A DNA stretch of 64,000 bases from an uncultured Gammaproteobacteria bacterium (GTDB lineage: Bacteria; Pseudomonadota; Gammaproteobacteria; Pseudomonadales; Pseudohongiellaceae). Positions 32,479-42,044 of this stretch are shown in pieces. The stretch lies in contig CAJWVZ010000002.1 in assembly GCA_913048385.1 (NCBI GenBank), positions 124,001 through 188,000 on the forward strand, in the 5' to 3' direction. The position numbers and the translations under genes are program-made. The notes beneath the pieces are model-generated. The model had not been told where the DNA came from. It was given only the letters and a program-made list of their open reading frames with translations, and ran no database searches. Within the stretch, counting starts at the first letter, position 1; each line of letters opens with the position of its first letter.

Positions 32479-34362
32479 TCACTCAATTTTCTTATCCAAA
32501 GCCTCGCTTAACTCAAACCAAAGTCCTTCTAGCTCCATCACTCTCGTCATGAACTGACTCCTTTCAAGAATAGCTTGTTCCAAATCCTTTTTATTTTTAT
32601 CAAGATATAAAGACGCATCAGTCATTTTATTATCTATCACTGAAATCTCCTTGAGGATTTTGTCAAGATCTTCCTCAACTAGGTTTATTTCTTTTCTCTC
32701 GGTTGTGGTTTGCGCTCGAAGTATTGCAGAATTTTTCCTGCCTATTTTCTTAAAGTTATTTTTACTACTAATTCTTGAATCTTGGTTTTTGTTTTTAAAA
32801 GATTTTTGTAACCAATTCTCATAATCATTAAGATCACCATCATACGGTGCGAAAACACCTTCGTGAATCAAATAAAACTGGTCTACCGTTGCTGATAGCA
32901 GGTGTCGGTTATGAGAAACGATGATAATTGCACCATTAAAACTTTGCAGGGCCGTAGTTGTTGCCTCTATCATTTCAAGATCTAAGTGGTTGGTTGGTTC
33001 GTCCAAAAGCAAAAAATTCGGCTTCATCCACACAAGTCGAGCTAAGGCTAATCTCGCTTTCTCGCCGCCTGAAAAATTACTTATCTGATCATTAACTCGC
33101 TGTCCCATGAACCCAAAGCCACCGAGAAAATTCCGAATTACCTGGGAACTTTCTTTCATATTTACTTTTTGGATTATATCCAGTGGCGAAACATTGCAGT
33201 CTAGTTCATCGATTTGGTGTTGCCCAAAAAATCCTATTCTAGCCCTTTTGGAGACCGATAAGTTGCCGTCCAATTTTTCCATTTTCCCTGCTAACACCTT
33301 TAATAAGGTAGACTTACCACTTCCATTTAATCCCAGAAACCCAACTCTTGAATTACTGGCAAGGTTAATTGTAATTTTATCTACTACGACAGACTCATGC
33401 CCTACCTGCAAAGAATCTGCTTGCATCAAATATCCTGAGGATAGATCGTCGCTAAAAAACCGAAAATTAAACGGCGAATCAATATACGCCGTTGTAATTT
33501 TTTGCATTCTCTCAAGCTCTCTAATCCGGCTCTGCGCCTGACGTGCCTTGCTTGCCTTTGCTGAAAAACGTCTTACAAAATTTTCAATTTCGGAACGCCT
33601 TTTATTTTGCTTCTCAAGTAGTTTTTTCTCGAGTGACATTTTAGTGGCTTTTTCCCTCTCGAAATCACTAAAGTTTCCACTATATTGAACTAAATTGAAA
33701 TTTTCGATAGAAATAATCCCAGTTATAACCGAATCCAAAAAAGCACGATCATGAGAAATTATTAAAAGCATTCCTTGATAACGTTTCAGCCATTGCTCTA
33801 ACCATAAAGTGGTCTTTAAGTCGAGATGATTTGTAGGTTCATCAAGCATCAAGAGGTCTGCAGGCATCATCAAAGTCGCAGCCAGGTTTAAGCGCACCCT
33901 CCAGCCTCCAGAAAATTTCTTTATAGGTAGAGAAAATTCTTTAGACTTAAAGCCAAGCCCGGACAACAATTGCTTCGCATTTATCGCGACGTCATATCCA
34001 CCGATCTGTTCGAAGTCAGCCATCAAATTTGTCAAATCTGATAGATTACCTTTTGTTTCGGCTGTCTTTAAATCAGATTCGATCTTTCGAAAATGTTTGT
34101 GCGCATCAATTACAAAATCTAGTGCCGTTCTATTCATGGCAGGGATTTCTTGGGCCATGATAGAGACCCTCAAATCAGCCGGCACGTTAACTTCACCGAC
34201 TTCAAGGGGAAGCAATCCGGCGAGTACGTTAAAAAGACTTGTCTTGCCGCTACCATTTCGTCCAATAAGGCCAAGTTTTTGATTTTTTTTTAAAACCAAA
34301 CTCGATTCCCGCAACAGAATTTGGGAACCTCTCATTAGTTGAACTTTATTGACTGAGATCAT
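32479..34362 (-). CDS. ABC-F family ATPase (YheS/Uup-like)
   Basis: Two NBDs: LIGRNGSGKTSLFNVLAG and FLGLNGSGKSTLLKVLAG; duplicated LDEPTNHLDL; Arg/Lys-rich linker; C-terminal coiled coil. Confidence 0.93.
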   Translation of the reverse strand: MISVNKVQLMRGSQILLRESSLVLKKNQKLGLIGRNGSGKTSLFNVLAGLLPLEVGEVNVPADLRVSIMAQEIPAMNRTALDFVIDAHKHFRKIESDLKTAETKGNLSDLTNLMADFEQIGGYDVAINAKQLLSGLGFKSKEFSLPIKKFSGGWRVRLNLAATLMMPADLLMLDEPTNHLDLKTTLWLEQWLKRYQGMLLIISHDRAFLDSVITGIISIENFNLVQYSGNFSDFEREKATKMSLEKKLLEKQNKRRSEIENFVRRFSAKASKARQAQSRIRELERMQKITTAYIDSPFNFRFFSDDLSSGYLMQADSLQVGHESVVVDKITINLASNSRVGFLGLNGSGKSTLLKVLAGKMEKLDGNLSVSKRARIGFFGQHQIDELDCNVSPLDIIQKVNMKESSQVIRNFLGGFGFMGQRVNDQISNFSGGEKARLALARLVWMKPNFLLLDEPTNHLDLEMIEATTTALQSFNGAIIIVSHNRHLLSATVDQFYLIHEGVFAPYDGDLNDYENWLQKSFKNKNQDSRISSKNNFKKIGRKNSAILRAQTTTERKEINLVEEDLDKILKEISVIDNKMTDASLYLDKNKKDLEQAILERSQFMTRVMELEGLWFELSEALDKKIE

Positions 34363-34410
34363 TGAGTCCTTGCTATATAGAAGTACAGATGACTATTTAT
34401 ATTTTTAGCA

Positions 34411-34438
34411 GCAATCAGGTATCAGTCTACCTGATTGC
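34411..34438. repeat. Perfect 10-bp inverted repeat in divergent promoter region
   Basis: GCAATCAGGT-atcagtct-ACCTGATTGC between the ABC-F gene (-) and response regulator gene (+). Confidence 0.9.
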
Positions 34439-34521
34439 ATATCACACTTCGACTTAACACCCTTCCTGTAATACAATATTTATAGAAATAGTCGTTTTTT
34501 TAAAAAGGACAAAGAATCGTA

Positions 34522-35220
34522 ATGAAAAAAATACTTATCATTGACGATGACAAAAATCTCGGCGATTTACTGACACAGTACCTTCTTAAAAATGATTTTA
34601 AAGCCTATGTTGCGACTACGCCGAGCCGGGGGTTCGAGCTAATAAAAAAACAAAAACCGGACTTGTTGATTTTAGATGTTATGTTGCCTGAAAAGGATGG
34701 TTTTGAAGTTTGTAGGGAGGTAAGAGCCAAATCGGCGATATACGGGCTTTTACCTATTCTGATGCTTACCGCTCATGCTGAAGTTAATAATCGCATAGTT
34801 GGCCTCGAACTTGGGGCGGATGACTACCTATCAAAACCTTTTGAGCCACGGGAGCTTTTAGCGAGGATTCAAAATATATTGAGACGATACGGCGATGAAG
34901 GAAGCCTAAGAAAAATCCAACCGATCTCGGGACTTAGCGCGGACGTGTTAAGAAGAGAAATTAAAATGGACGGTCTTATCCTTGAATTGACCACTATGGA
35001 ATATGAACTGTTAATCCTTTTTATGAAATATCCAAATAAGACCTTTACTCGCGATGAGCTTATGAATTTACTTCGCGGAATTGATGCGGAATTATTCTCT
35101 CGAGCAGTCGATACTTTAGTTAGTCGACTACGCCACAAACTAAACGACACGTCAAAGAAACCAAGGTTTATAAAAACAGTCTGGGGACGAGGGTATGAAT
35201 TTGTCGGTCAAAGGGATTAA
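34522..35220 (+). CDS. OmpR-family response regulator
   Basis: ILIIDDDKNLGDLLTQYL, LLILDVMLPEKDGFEV, LGADDYLSKPFEPRELLARI, winged-helix ...FTRDELMNLLRG...RAVDTLVSRLRHKL. Confidence 0.96.
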   Translation: MKKILIIDDDKNLGDLLTQYLLKNDFKAYVATTPSRGFELIKKQKPDLLILDVMLPEKDGFEVCREVRAKSAIYGLLPILMLTAHAEVNNRIVGLELGADDYLSKPFEPRELLARIQNILRRYGDEGSLRKIQPISGLSADVLRREIKMDGLILELTTMEYELLILFMKYPNKTFTRDELMNLLRGIDAELFSRAVDTLVSRLRHKLNDTSKKPRFIKTVWGRGYEFVGQRD

Positions 35221-35244
35221 CAATAGTACGGCCGAGACTTTTCA

Positions 35245-36564
35245 ATGAACCTAACGCTGCAATCGGTGCGATATTCGCTATTTCTTCGGCTCCTCGTTAT
35301 CTTTAGCATAACGGTTTTCCTTTTCTTTCTCATTATTTCGTTGTCTCTAAGAGCTATTAATAGAAATGTTAATGCCATTGAGTCGATTCCAGATTTTTTT
35401 GCTCGAAATATTGAGTCAATAATCGAAGATATAGGCACACCCCCCAATCTTCAGAACGCCCTTAGGCTTGCGAACGAGTTAGAGTGGAGTATCACAATAA
35501 GAAATCCAATAATGCGTTGGAGTTCGGACGGCGATAATCGGCTTGACCTTAAAAATTCTTTGTATGTTCGAAGATTATCGAACGATGCAGAAATGCATGC
35601 AGTAAACGGTGAGGATATTATCCAGGTGGAACGAGAGGGCTATGTTTTTTATCTTTATCAGAGAAATTCTAAACCAGACAGTGCCAATTATATCGTACTT
35701 TATATAGGAGTTGCGTTAGCCGCGATGGCGCTTTTCTTCAACTATTTGATGGTCAATCACCTTCTCGATCCAATTCGCAAGTTAAGATTTGGTGCGGAGC
35801 GTCTAACAAGTGGCGATCTAAGCTTTAGAGTCGAAACAGATCGGCAAGATGAGCTAGGAGAGCTGACTGAGAGCATTAATCATATGGCGGATTCATTGCA
35901 ATCAATGCTAGAAGCAAAGAGACAGTTACTTCTCGCGATAAGCCACGAATTACGCACACCATTGACAAAAGCTAAATTAAGACTGGAGTTCATTCCTGAT
36001 AGCGCAGAGAAAGAGGAGTTGAATAAAGACATTAATGAAATAGATCACCTCATTGCGGACCTCATCGAAGCAGAGCGGCTCAACGATGAGCACGTTGTCT
36101 TAACCAAAGAAAAAACTCAGATAAAAGAATTCGTTGCTTCAGTCATAGATTACTATAGAGATTATGAGGGTGGCATACAGACTAACTTTCCAAAGCTTGA
36201 TTCATTCGTTTTGATTGACAAATTACGCATACGACTTTTAATAACAAATTTAATGAACAATGCCATGCGGCATGGCAGAAATAAGCCCATAGAAGTAAAG
36301 ATACTAAGCCTTACCGAGCATGCCGTTATTGAAATAATAGATCATGGCGAGGGCATAGCTGAAGAGCACTTGAAAAATATCAGCGAACCGTTTTATCGAG
36401 CAGATAGTGCGCGCCAAAGGATAACAGGTGGCTTCGGGCTTGGTTTATATTTATGTCGGCTTATAGCAAAAGCTCATGGGAGTGCCTTGAATATAGAGAG
36501 CGAAGAGAATGTTGGCACAAAAATTTCTATTGCTTTACCAAAGATGATGGCTCTTGATTTGTAA
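35245..36564 (+). CDS. Sensor histidine kinase (HAMP, HisKA, HATPase_c)
   Basis: TM segments, HAMP region NHLLDPIRKLRFGAERLTSGDL, LLLAISHELRTPLTKAKLRLE, NLMNNAMRHG, IIDHGEGIAEEHL, GGFGLGLYLCRLIAKAHG. Confidence 0.96.
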   Translation: MNLTLQSVRYSLFLRLLVIFSITVFLFFLIISLSLRAINRNVNAIESIPDFFARNIESIIEDIGTPPNLQNALRLANELEWSITIRNPIMRWSSDGDNRLDLKNSLYVRRLSNDAEMHAVNGEDIIQVEREGYVFYLYQRNSKPDSANYIVLYIGVALAAMALFFNYLMVNHLLDPIRKLRFGAERLTSGDLSFRVETDRQDELGELTESINHMADSLQSMLEAKRQLLLAISHELRTPLTKAKLRLEFIPDSAEKEELNKDINEIDHLIADLIEAERLNDEHVVLTKEKTQIKEFVASVIDYYRDYEGGIQTNFPKLDSFVLIDKLRIRLLITNLMNNAMRHGRNKPIEVKILSLTEHAVIEIIDHGEGIAEEHLKNISEPFYRADSARQRITGGFGLGLYLCRLIAKAHGSALNIESEENVGTKISIALPKMMALDL

Positions 36565-36606
36565 CTGACATTTTTTACAAAGAACCATTTTTTATGGTTA
36601 TCAAAA

Positions 36607-38574
36607 TTACGCGCGCCGCCTTCGATTTCTTAAAGTAACAAAAGAAAATATACCAACGGATAAGATAAAAGGAATACCAAATGCATTCGCCCACTTTAGG
36701 TTATTACCCAACTTATCAATCTCTTCAGTAAGCTTAAACTGGACACTTCGCAGATTGCGACGCGTCTCCAACATCTCATCATTGAATCGGTCAACCTCAG
36801 CCTGGATCTCAGGAGTGATCACCCCAAGGGGTTCACCGTTTGGACTCACACTTAGCTGCGCAATTTGCTCCTCAGTTTCTGCAAGACCCTCAAGCAGCTC
36901 TGATTCTTGGGCTCTCAACCGGTCATCCGCATCTCGCTGCATCTTTAGAACTCGATCAAAAGGTCTCGAATAACGGCCCCTGCTTCGAATACTCACAAGA
37001 TTTGAATCTCCTGCAAGATTGTCAAGTGCATTAATAACAAAGTCTGCATTATTCGCAAATGGTTGAGGAATTCGTTGTCCAAGAAATTGTGAAATCTGGA
37101 CCCATAACCGATCGCTTAAAAAGTCACTGTCTGCAACAATCAATAAATTTGCTTCAATTTTAGAAGATTCTAAATGTGTTTCGCCATTAGCAGTTTCTTC
37201 CTCAGGGTCAGCCGGATTTATTGAAGCCAAGGCAAGAGAATCTTGCTCTTCGGTTTCAATATTGGAATCCTCACTGGCTAATTGTGGCGGCCTGCCATCT
37301 TTAAACGAAGTCTTTAGCGGTCCGCTAACGCGAGCAGCAATAGTATAGACCTCGCCTGTTGGCTCAAACTGGTCAAATAGTGTTGAGGGATCCGAGACTT
37401 CTGAAAAATAACTCACATCCATCAACATCGCCTGCGCTGAAGATTGAACGAGAGGTTGAAATTTCGTGGGCGAGCCCTCGATAGCACTTATAACGCCGGC
37501 AGAAGACAGATTCAATGTCTCCAAATCGCTTGTAATGATGTCATCTTGAGACAGAGCAGACCGTTTAGCTCCAAGCATTCCCAAATGAGCAACTGGCCGA
37601 GAGCCTTGACCCAGCATAACGCGCAGAGCTAGATCGCTATCTGCGAGCACTTTTTGAGAGTCAAATTGAACACCCCAACTTTCAAGCAACCCTGGCAAAG
37701 AAGAACTTAGTCCTGCTGGAACCATTATCCCCTGCGCAGAACGTGCCACCATGGAGTCGGCATTCGGGTCTAAGAAAATCATAGACTTTCCCCCAGTGAG
37801 GACAAATTGATCGATCGCATAAAGTGTCTGCTCAGAAAGGTCCTCTGGATGAATGATCATAAGAATATCAATATCTTCTTCGATAACTGACGCCGCAATG
37901 TCAAGCCGACGGACGGAATAAAGCTGACGAATGATATCCATAATCATCCACGGCTCACTTGGTCTTCCCGAAACAGGATCAAACCCGCCATCAATCGTTA
38001 ATTCGGTTAGGATTCCAATTGTTGGGAGTTCCGGCCGGCTTACTCTTGAAACCAACTTCATCGTTTCGTACTCTAAAAACTCCTCCTGATCAGGCCGAAT
38101 TAGTGGGAGTGTTTCAGATTGCCGTAAATTAAGCTCCAAATCTGATTGGGCTTGAACGGCAACAAGTCCAAAATAGATTCCCTCACCGCCTTGACTTAAG
38201 GGCACGGGTTGGATTCCAAATTGTTTAGCGAGGTCTTCCTCTTCTGAAAATGGCTCTGGATCGATTAACTTAAACGTCAATTGGCCATCGCTTTCAATTA
38301 CAATCTCTCTAAGCAGTTCTTGGACGCGAAATCCATAACTTCTTATTGGCGGATTGTCCTTGGTTGCGGATTCCGAATAAAAGAAAAGTAACTCCAAAGG
38401 TTCCGGAAGAGACGAGACAATTGCTTTCGTCCCGTCAGACAAAGAATACAATTTGTCCTCAGTAAGATCGATACGAAAACTTGGTAAGAAACTTATTAAC
38501 CCAACACACAAAAGCAGTGCTGCAGCAATAACCATCAACCCAATTCGAGAAATCAAAAAATCATAACTCTTCAT
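36607..38574 (-). CDS. GldG-family ABC-system auxiliary protein
   Basis: 655 aa; N-terminal TM, FRIDLTEDKLYSLSDGTKAIVSSLPEPLELLFFYSE, GGKSMIFLDPNAD, C-terminal TM; operon with GldF/GldA-like genes. Confidence 0.88.
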   Translation of the reverse strand: MKSYDFLISRIGLMVIAAALLLCVGLISFLPSFRIDLTEDKLYSLSDGTKAIVSSLPEPLELLFFYSESATKDNPPIRSYGFRVQELLREIVIESDGQLTFKLIDPEPFSEEEDLAKQFGIQPVPLSQGGEGIYFGLVAVQAQSDLELNLRQSETLPLIRPDQEEFLEYETMKLVSRVSRPELPTIGILTELTIDGGFDPVSGRPSEPWMIMDIIRQLYSVRRLDIAASVIEEDIDILMIIHPEDLSEQTLYAIDQFVLTGGKSMIFLDPNADSMVARSAQGIMVPAGLSSSLPGLLESWGVQFDSQKVLADSDLALRVMLGQGSRPVAHLGMLGAKRSALSQDDIITSDLETLNLSSAGVISAIEGSPTKFQPLVQSSAQAMLMDVSYFSEVSDPSTLFDQFEPTGEVYTIAARVSGPLKTSFKDGRPPQLASEDSNIETEEQDSLALASINPADPEEETANGETHLESSKIEANLLIVADSDFLSDRLWVQISQFLGQRIPQPFANNADFVINALDNLAGDSNLVSIRSRGRYSRPFDRVLKMQRDADDRLRAQESELLEGLAETEEQIAQLSVSPNGEPLGVITPEIQAEVDRFNDEMLETRRNLRSVQFKLTEEIDKLGNNLKWANAFGIPFILSVGIFSFVTLRNRRRRA

Positions 38575-38588
38575 ACTGCTTACCCCAC

Positions 38589-39326
38589 TTAATTCGCTTT
38601 CTTTATTTCAATAACAACGCCGCTAGCAAAAAGCCAAGCAAATATAAATACACCGAAAAACAGGATATCGCGTATATCTAAAACCCCCTTGGAAACTGAA
38701 TCGTAGTGAGTTAAAAATCCTAACGCAGCAAAAGAGTCAACAAAAAACTGTGGTATCCACTGAGGAAAAGAATCTAATAGAATTGGAGACCCAATAACTA
38801 TGAAAACAAAACATAAACTGACCGTAAGCACAAAAGCTATGACCGAATTTTTCGTTGTCGCTGACATGCACGACCCAATCGCAAGAAAGCCTCCAGACAT
38901 AAGCCAGCTTCCAATATATGCTCCAGCGATAACGCCATTGTCTGGCTCTCCCAGATAGTTTACCGTAACCCAAATTGGAAAGGTTAAAACTAAAGCCACT
39001 CCCATAAGAGCCCACGCCGCGGCAAACTTACCCAACACTGCATGGTGTAAATTAATCGGTAGAGTAAGCAATAGCTCAATAGTGCCCGATTTTCTCTCAT
39101 CCGCCCATAAGGCCATCGCAAGAGCGGGAACCATAAATAGATAAAGCCAAGGATGAAAACTGAAAAAAGGCAGTAAATCAGCTTGTCCTCGAGCATAAAA
39201 TCCGCCGAGTTCAAAGGTGAAAATTCCATTTGTTATTAAAAAAATAACTACAAAAATATAAGCCAGTGGCGTAGCGAAGTAATTCGCAAATTCACGTCGG
39301 AAAATGATCGATATCATATTCATCAC
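38589..39326 (-). CDS. ABC transporter permease (GldF-like)
   Basis: MISIIFRREFANYFATPLAYIFVVIFL, WADERKSGTIELLLTLP, multi-TM. Confidence 0.9.
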   Translation of the reverse strand: MMNMISIIFRREFANYFATPLAYIFVVIFLITNGIFTFELGGFYARGQADLLPFFSFHPWLYLFMVPALAMALWADERKSGTIELLLTLPINLHHAVLGKFAAAWALMGVALVLTFPIWVTVNYLGEPDNGVIAGAYIGSWLMSGGFLAIGSCMSATTKNSVIAFVLTVSLCFVFIVIGSPILLDSFPQWIPQFFVDSFAALGFLTHYDSVSKGVLDIRDILFFGVFIFAWLFASGVVIEIKKAN

Positions 39327-40255
39327 TGCGCTCCTTGCGTTAATTTAGAAAAGACATCTTCAAGCTGACCTCGAGTAGCGAAAACTTCTTTGATCGGCCA
39401 GTTTTTCCTATAGGCTATCGCAGAAACTGAAGTAAAAAGAGATTCGCCTTTTTCTGAGACCACGCAATATCCTGATGAATTTCCAATCGTTTCTATACTA
39501 AATTCTTCCTTAAGTTCGAGAAGGTCCTCAGAAATATCGTACGGTCTTAAGAGTTTTATAGTTACTGCATTGTGATAGCGAGATTTGCTCTCCAGCTCCG
39601 CTGGCGTTCCATCTGCCACTATTCTACCCTGGGAAATAATTACCGCTCGGGTACAAACTGATGTGACTTCCTCAAGAATATGCGTTGAGATTACGACGAT
39701 TTTATCTTTAGAGAGGCTTTTAATAAGAGCCCGAACTTGTTGCTTTTGATTTGGATCGAGTCCATCAGTTGGCTCGTCAAGCAATAGAATTTGGGGATCA
39801 TGGATAATCGCTTGAGCAAGGCCAACTCGCCTTTTATAACCTTTTGATAGTGTCTCAATTGCTTGCAAACTAACACCCTGCAAATCCACGAGTCCAAGAA
39901 CATAGTTTATCCGTTCTGATAGCTCATCCCCCTTATACCCTCGTATTTCACCAATAAACTTCATAAAGGAAATTACGGTCATATCACCATAAGACGGCGC
40001 ACCCTCCGGTAAATAGCCAATCATTTTCTTTACATCAACGGCATTAGATTCGAGGTCTTGCCCATTTACTTTTATAGTCCCCTTATTTGCGCTTAGAAAT
40101 CCGGTCAAAATCCGCATTGTTGTAGACTTTCCCGCTCCGTTAGGTCCAAGAAATCCGAGAACTTCACCCTTTTCAACCACTAAGCTAAGGTTGTTTAAAA
40201 CGACCGAGTCGCTAAAAGTTTTAGTTAAATTACTAATTTCAATCATTTTTTCCAC
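39323..40255 (-). CDS. ABC transporter ATP-binding protein (GldA-like)
   Basis: FLGPNGAGKSTTMRILTGFL, LSKGYKRRVGLAQAIIHDPQILLLDEPTDGLDPNQ; overlaps the permease by 4 nt. Confidence 0.93.
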   Translation of the reverse strand: MEKMIEISNLTKTFSDSVVLNNLSLVVEKGEVLGFLGPNGAGKSTTMRILTGFLSANKGTIKVNGQDLESNAVDVKKMIGYLPEGAPSYGDMTVISFMKFIGEIRGYKGDELSERINYVLGLVDLQGVSLQAIETLSKGYKRRVGLAQAIIHDPQILLLDEPTDGLDPNQKQQVRALIKSLSKDKIVVISTHILEEVTSVCTRAVIISQGRIVADGTPAELESKSRYHNAVTIKLLRPYDISEDLLELKEEFSIETIGNSSGYCVVSEKGESLFTSVSAIAYRKNWPIKEVFATRGQLEDVFSKLTQGAQ

Positions 40256-40522
40256 GCTTTATTTCAGATATACAACAAACACCATCGCTGATGATTTAAT
40301 TCTTTTCGTAGAATTTTCACTCTAATTACTTAAAGAAATTCTCTTAACTTATTTTTCATCATTTTAATTAGGCATAACTTGGTATCAGCCATGAGGCTAA
40401 AAATATAAGTCCGTTCATTGAAATTTTCAAGCTCAGGGGTGTTATATCATTTTGCTGCGTTTCTTATGCCTGAGCGGTATACTAAGGTTCTATCTTTCGA
40501 ATAGAAATTGCCAAGGATAAAT

Positions 40523-40657
40523 ATGTTGCGAGTTATGTGTACCAATCAAGCTCTAATCATACTATTTTTCATCGCATTTGCATCCTCTGGATGCGGCCAA
40601 AAGGGACAGTTATTGCGACCAGAGAACCCTTCTTTCTCTTATCAAGCTTTCACTTGA
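40523..40657 (+). CDS. lptM: Small lipoprotein LptM/YifL-like
   Basis: MLRVMCTNQALIILFFIAFASSGCGQKGQLLRPENPSFSYQAFT; lipobox then CGQKGQLLRP, just upstream of lysA as in the usual lptM-lysA-dapF order. Not in ORF track (too short). Coordinates may be off by 1. Confidence 0.75.
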   Translation: MLRVMCTNQALIILFFIAFASSGCGQKGQLLRPENPSFSYQAFT

Positions 40658-40703
40658 TAGTGTGTCAAAGTTAATCGAAGTAGATGGGACCCAATTTACA
40701 CTC

Positions 40704-41960
40704 ATGAAACACTTTAATTATATTTCAGGTGAGCTCTGTGCAGAGCAGGTTCCTCTTACTGAAATTGCAACTAAATATGGCACGCCAAGTTTTGTTTATT
40801 CAAGAGCGGCTTTGGAAGAAAACTATAAAGCATATGAAAAATCTCTTGCCGGCTGTAAGTCTCAAATATGTTTCGCGGTAAAAGCTAATTCTAATATTGG
40901 TGTATTAAATGTACTTGCTAGGCTTGGCGCCGGATTTGATATTGTATCTGGCGGAGAGCTGAATCGAGTAATCCGCGCTGGTGGTCAACCCTCTAACGTT
41001 ATATTTTCCGGGTTGGGAAAAACAGCTCAAGAGATCCGTTATGCGCTTGACCTTCAAATTAAATGTTTTAATGTAGAGTCACCAGCAGAATTAGACCGTA
41101 TTGACAAAATTGCAGGCGAAATGGATGTAATTGCGCCAGTATCTCTTCGAATCAATCCTGATATCGATGCGGGAACACACCCCTATATCTCAACTGGCTT
41201 AAGAGACAATAAGTTTGGTATCGAGAGTCAGAAAGCATATGAAATCTACAAAAGCGCCTCTGCTTTGCGAAACATTAATCTAATTGGCGTCGATTGTCAT
41301 ATAGGCTCTCAAATAACTAGTATCGCACCCTTTTTAGATTCAATAGATCTAATGTTAGAAATAGTCGACAACTTAACCGAAAGTGGCGTTAACATCTCCC
41401 ACTTAGATATTGGTGGCGGGCTCGGGGTCCGGTATGGCAGCGAATCAATTCCAAGCCCAGAAGAACTGCTGAATGCCGTAATGCAAAGATTCGTTGATCG
41501 CGATCTTACTCTAATTGTTGAACCGGGCAGATCAATCGCCGCGAATGCGGGAATTTTCCTTACGAGAGTTGAGTATCTTAAATTTGGAACCGAAAAGAAT
41601 TTTGCGGTTGTCGACGGAGCTATGAATGATCTTATTCGACCAGCCCTTTACGGCGCCTGGCAAAAGATAGTCTCTGTTGCTCTAAAATCTCCAACTCCTT
41701 CTCGGTCAACGCGATTCGACGTTGTTGGCCCTATTTGCGAATCCTCAGATTTCCTCGGCAAAGATCGCGATCTGATGATCGATGAGGGGGATCTTCTCGC
41801 GGTCATGTCGGCAGGCGCCTACGGATTCGTTATGAGCTCCAATTACAACACAAGACCCAGGTCCCCTGAGGTCCTTGTCGACGATACAGAAGTTTACCTA
41901 GTTCGAAAAAGAGAAGATATTGATACGCTGTTACAGTTAGAAGACCTACCATCCTTTTAA
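40704..41960 (+). CDS. lysA: Diaminopimelate decarboxylase
   Basis: CFAVKANSNIGVLNVLARLGAGFDIVSGGEL, DCHIGSQI, LDIGGGLGVRY, VEPGRSIAANAG, AVMSAGAYGFVMSSNYN. Likely ATG start at 40704 (ORF 40578). Confidence 0.96.
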   Translation: MKHFNYISGELCAEQVPLTEIATKYGTPSFVYSRAALEENYKAYEKSLAGCKSQICFAVKANSNIGVLNVLARLGAGFDIVSGGELNRVIRAGGQPSNVIFSGLGKTAQEIRYALDLQIKCFNVESPAELDRIDKIAGEMDVIAPVSLRINPDIDAGTHPYISTGLRDNKFGIESQKAYEIYKSASALRNINLIGVDCHIGSQITSIAPFLDSIDLMLEIVDNLTESGVNISHLDIGGGLGVRYGSESIPSPEELLNAVMQRFVDRDLTLIVEPGRSIAANAGIFLTRVEYLKFGTEKNFAVVDGAMNDLIRPALYGAWQKIVSVALKSPTPSRSTRFDVVGPICESSDFLGKDRDLMIDEGDLLAVMSAGAYGFVMSSNYNTRPRSPEVLVDDTEVYLVRKREDIDTLLQLEDLPSF

Positions 41961-42044
41961 CTTAATATTCTTGTAAGCTTTGTGGTGACTTTTATCAGTC
42001 TTAATCGGTATATTAACGGACCAATATTGTACTACTGAAAACAC

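Noticed and set aside
33107-33541. 144-aa plus-strand ORF
   Set aside because: Antisense to the ABC-F gene; composition reflects the complementary strand.
36581-36600. AACCAT-tttttt-ATGGTT hairpin between histidine kinase and GldG stops
   Set aside because: Only a 6-bp AT-rich stem without a clear T tract; could be a weak bidirectional terminator but support is thin.
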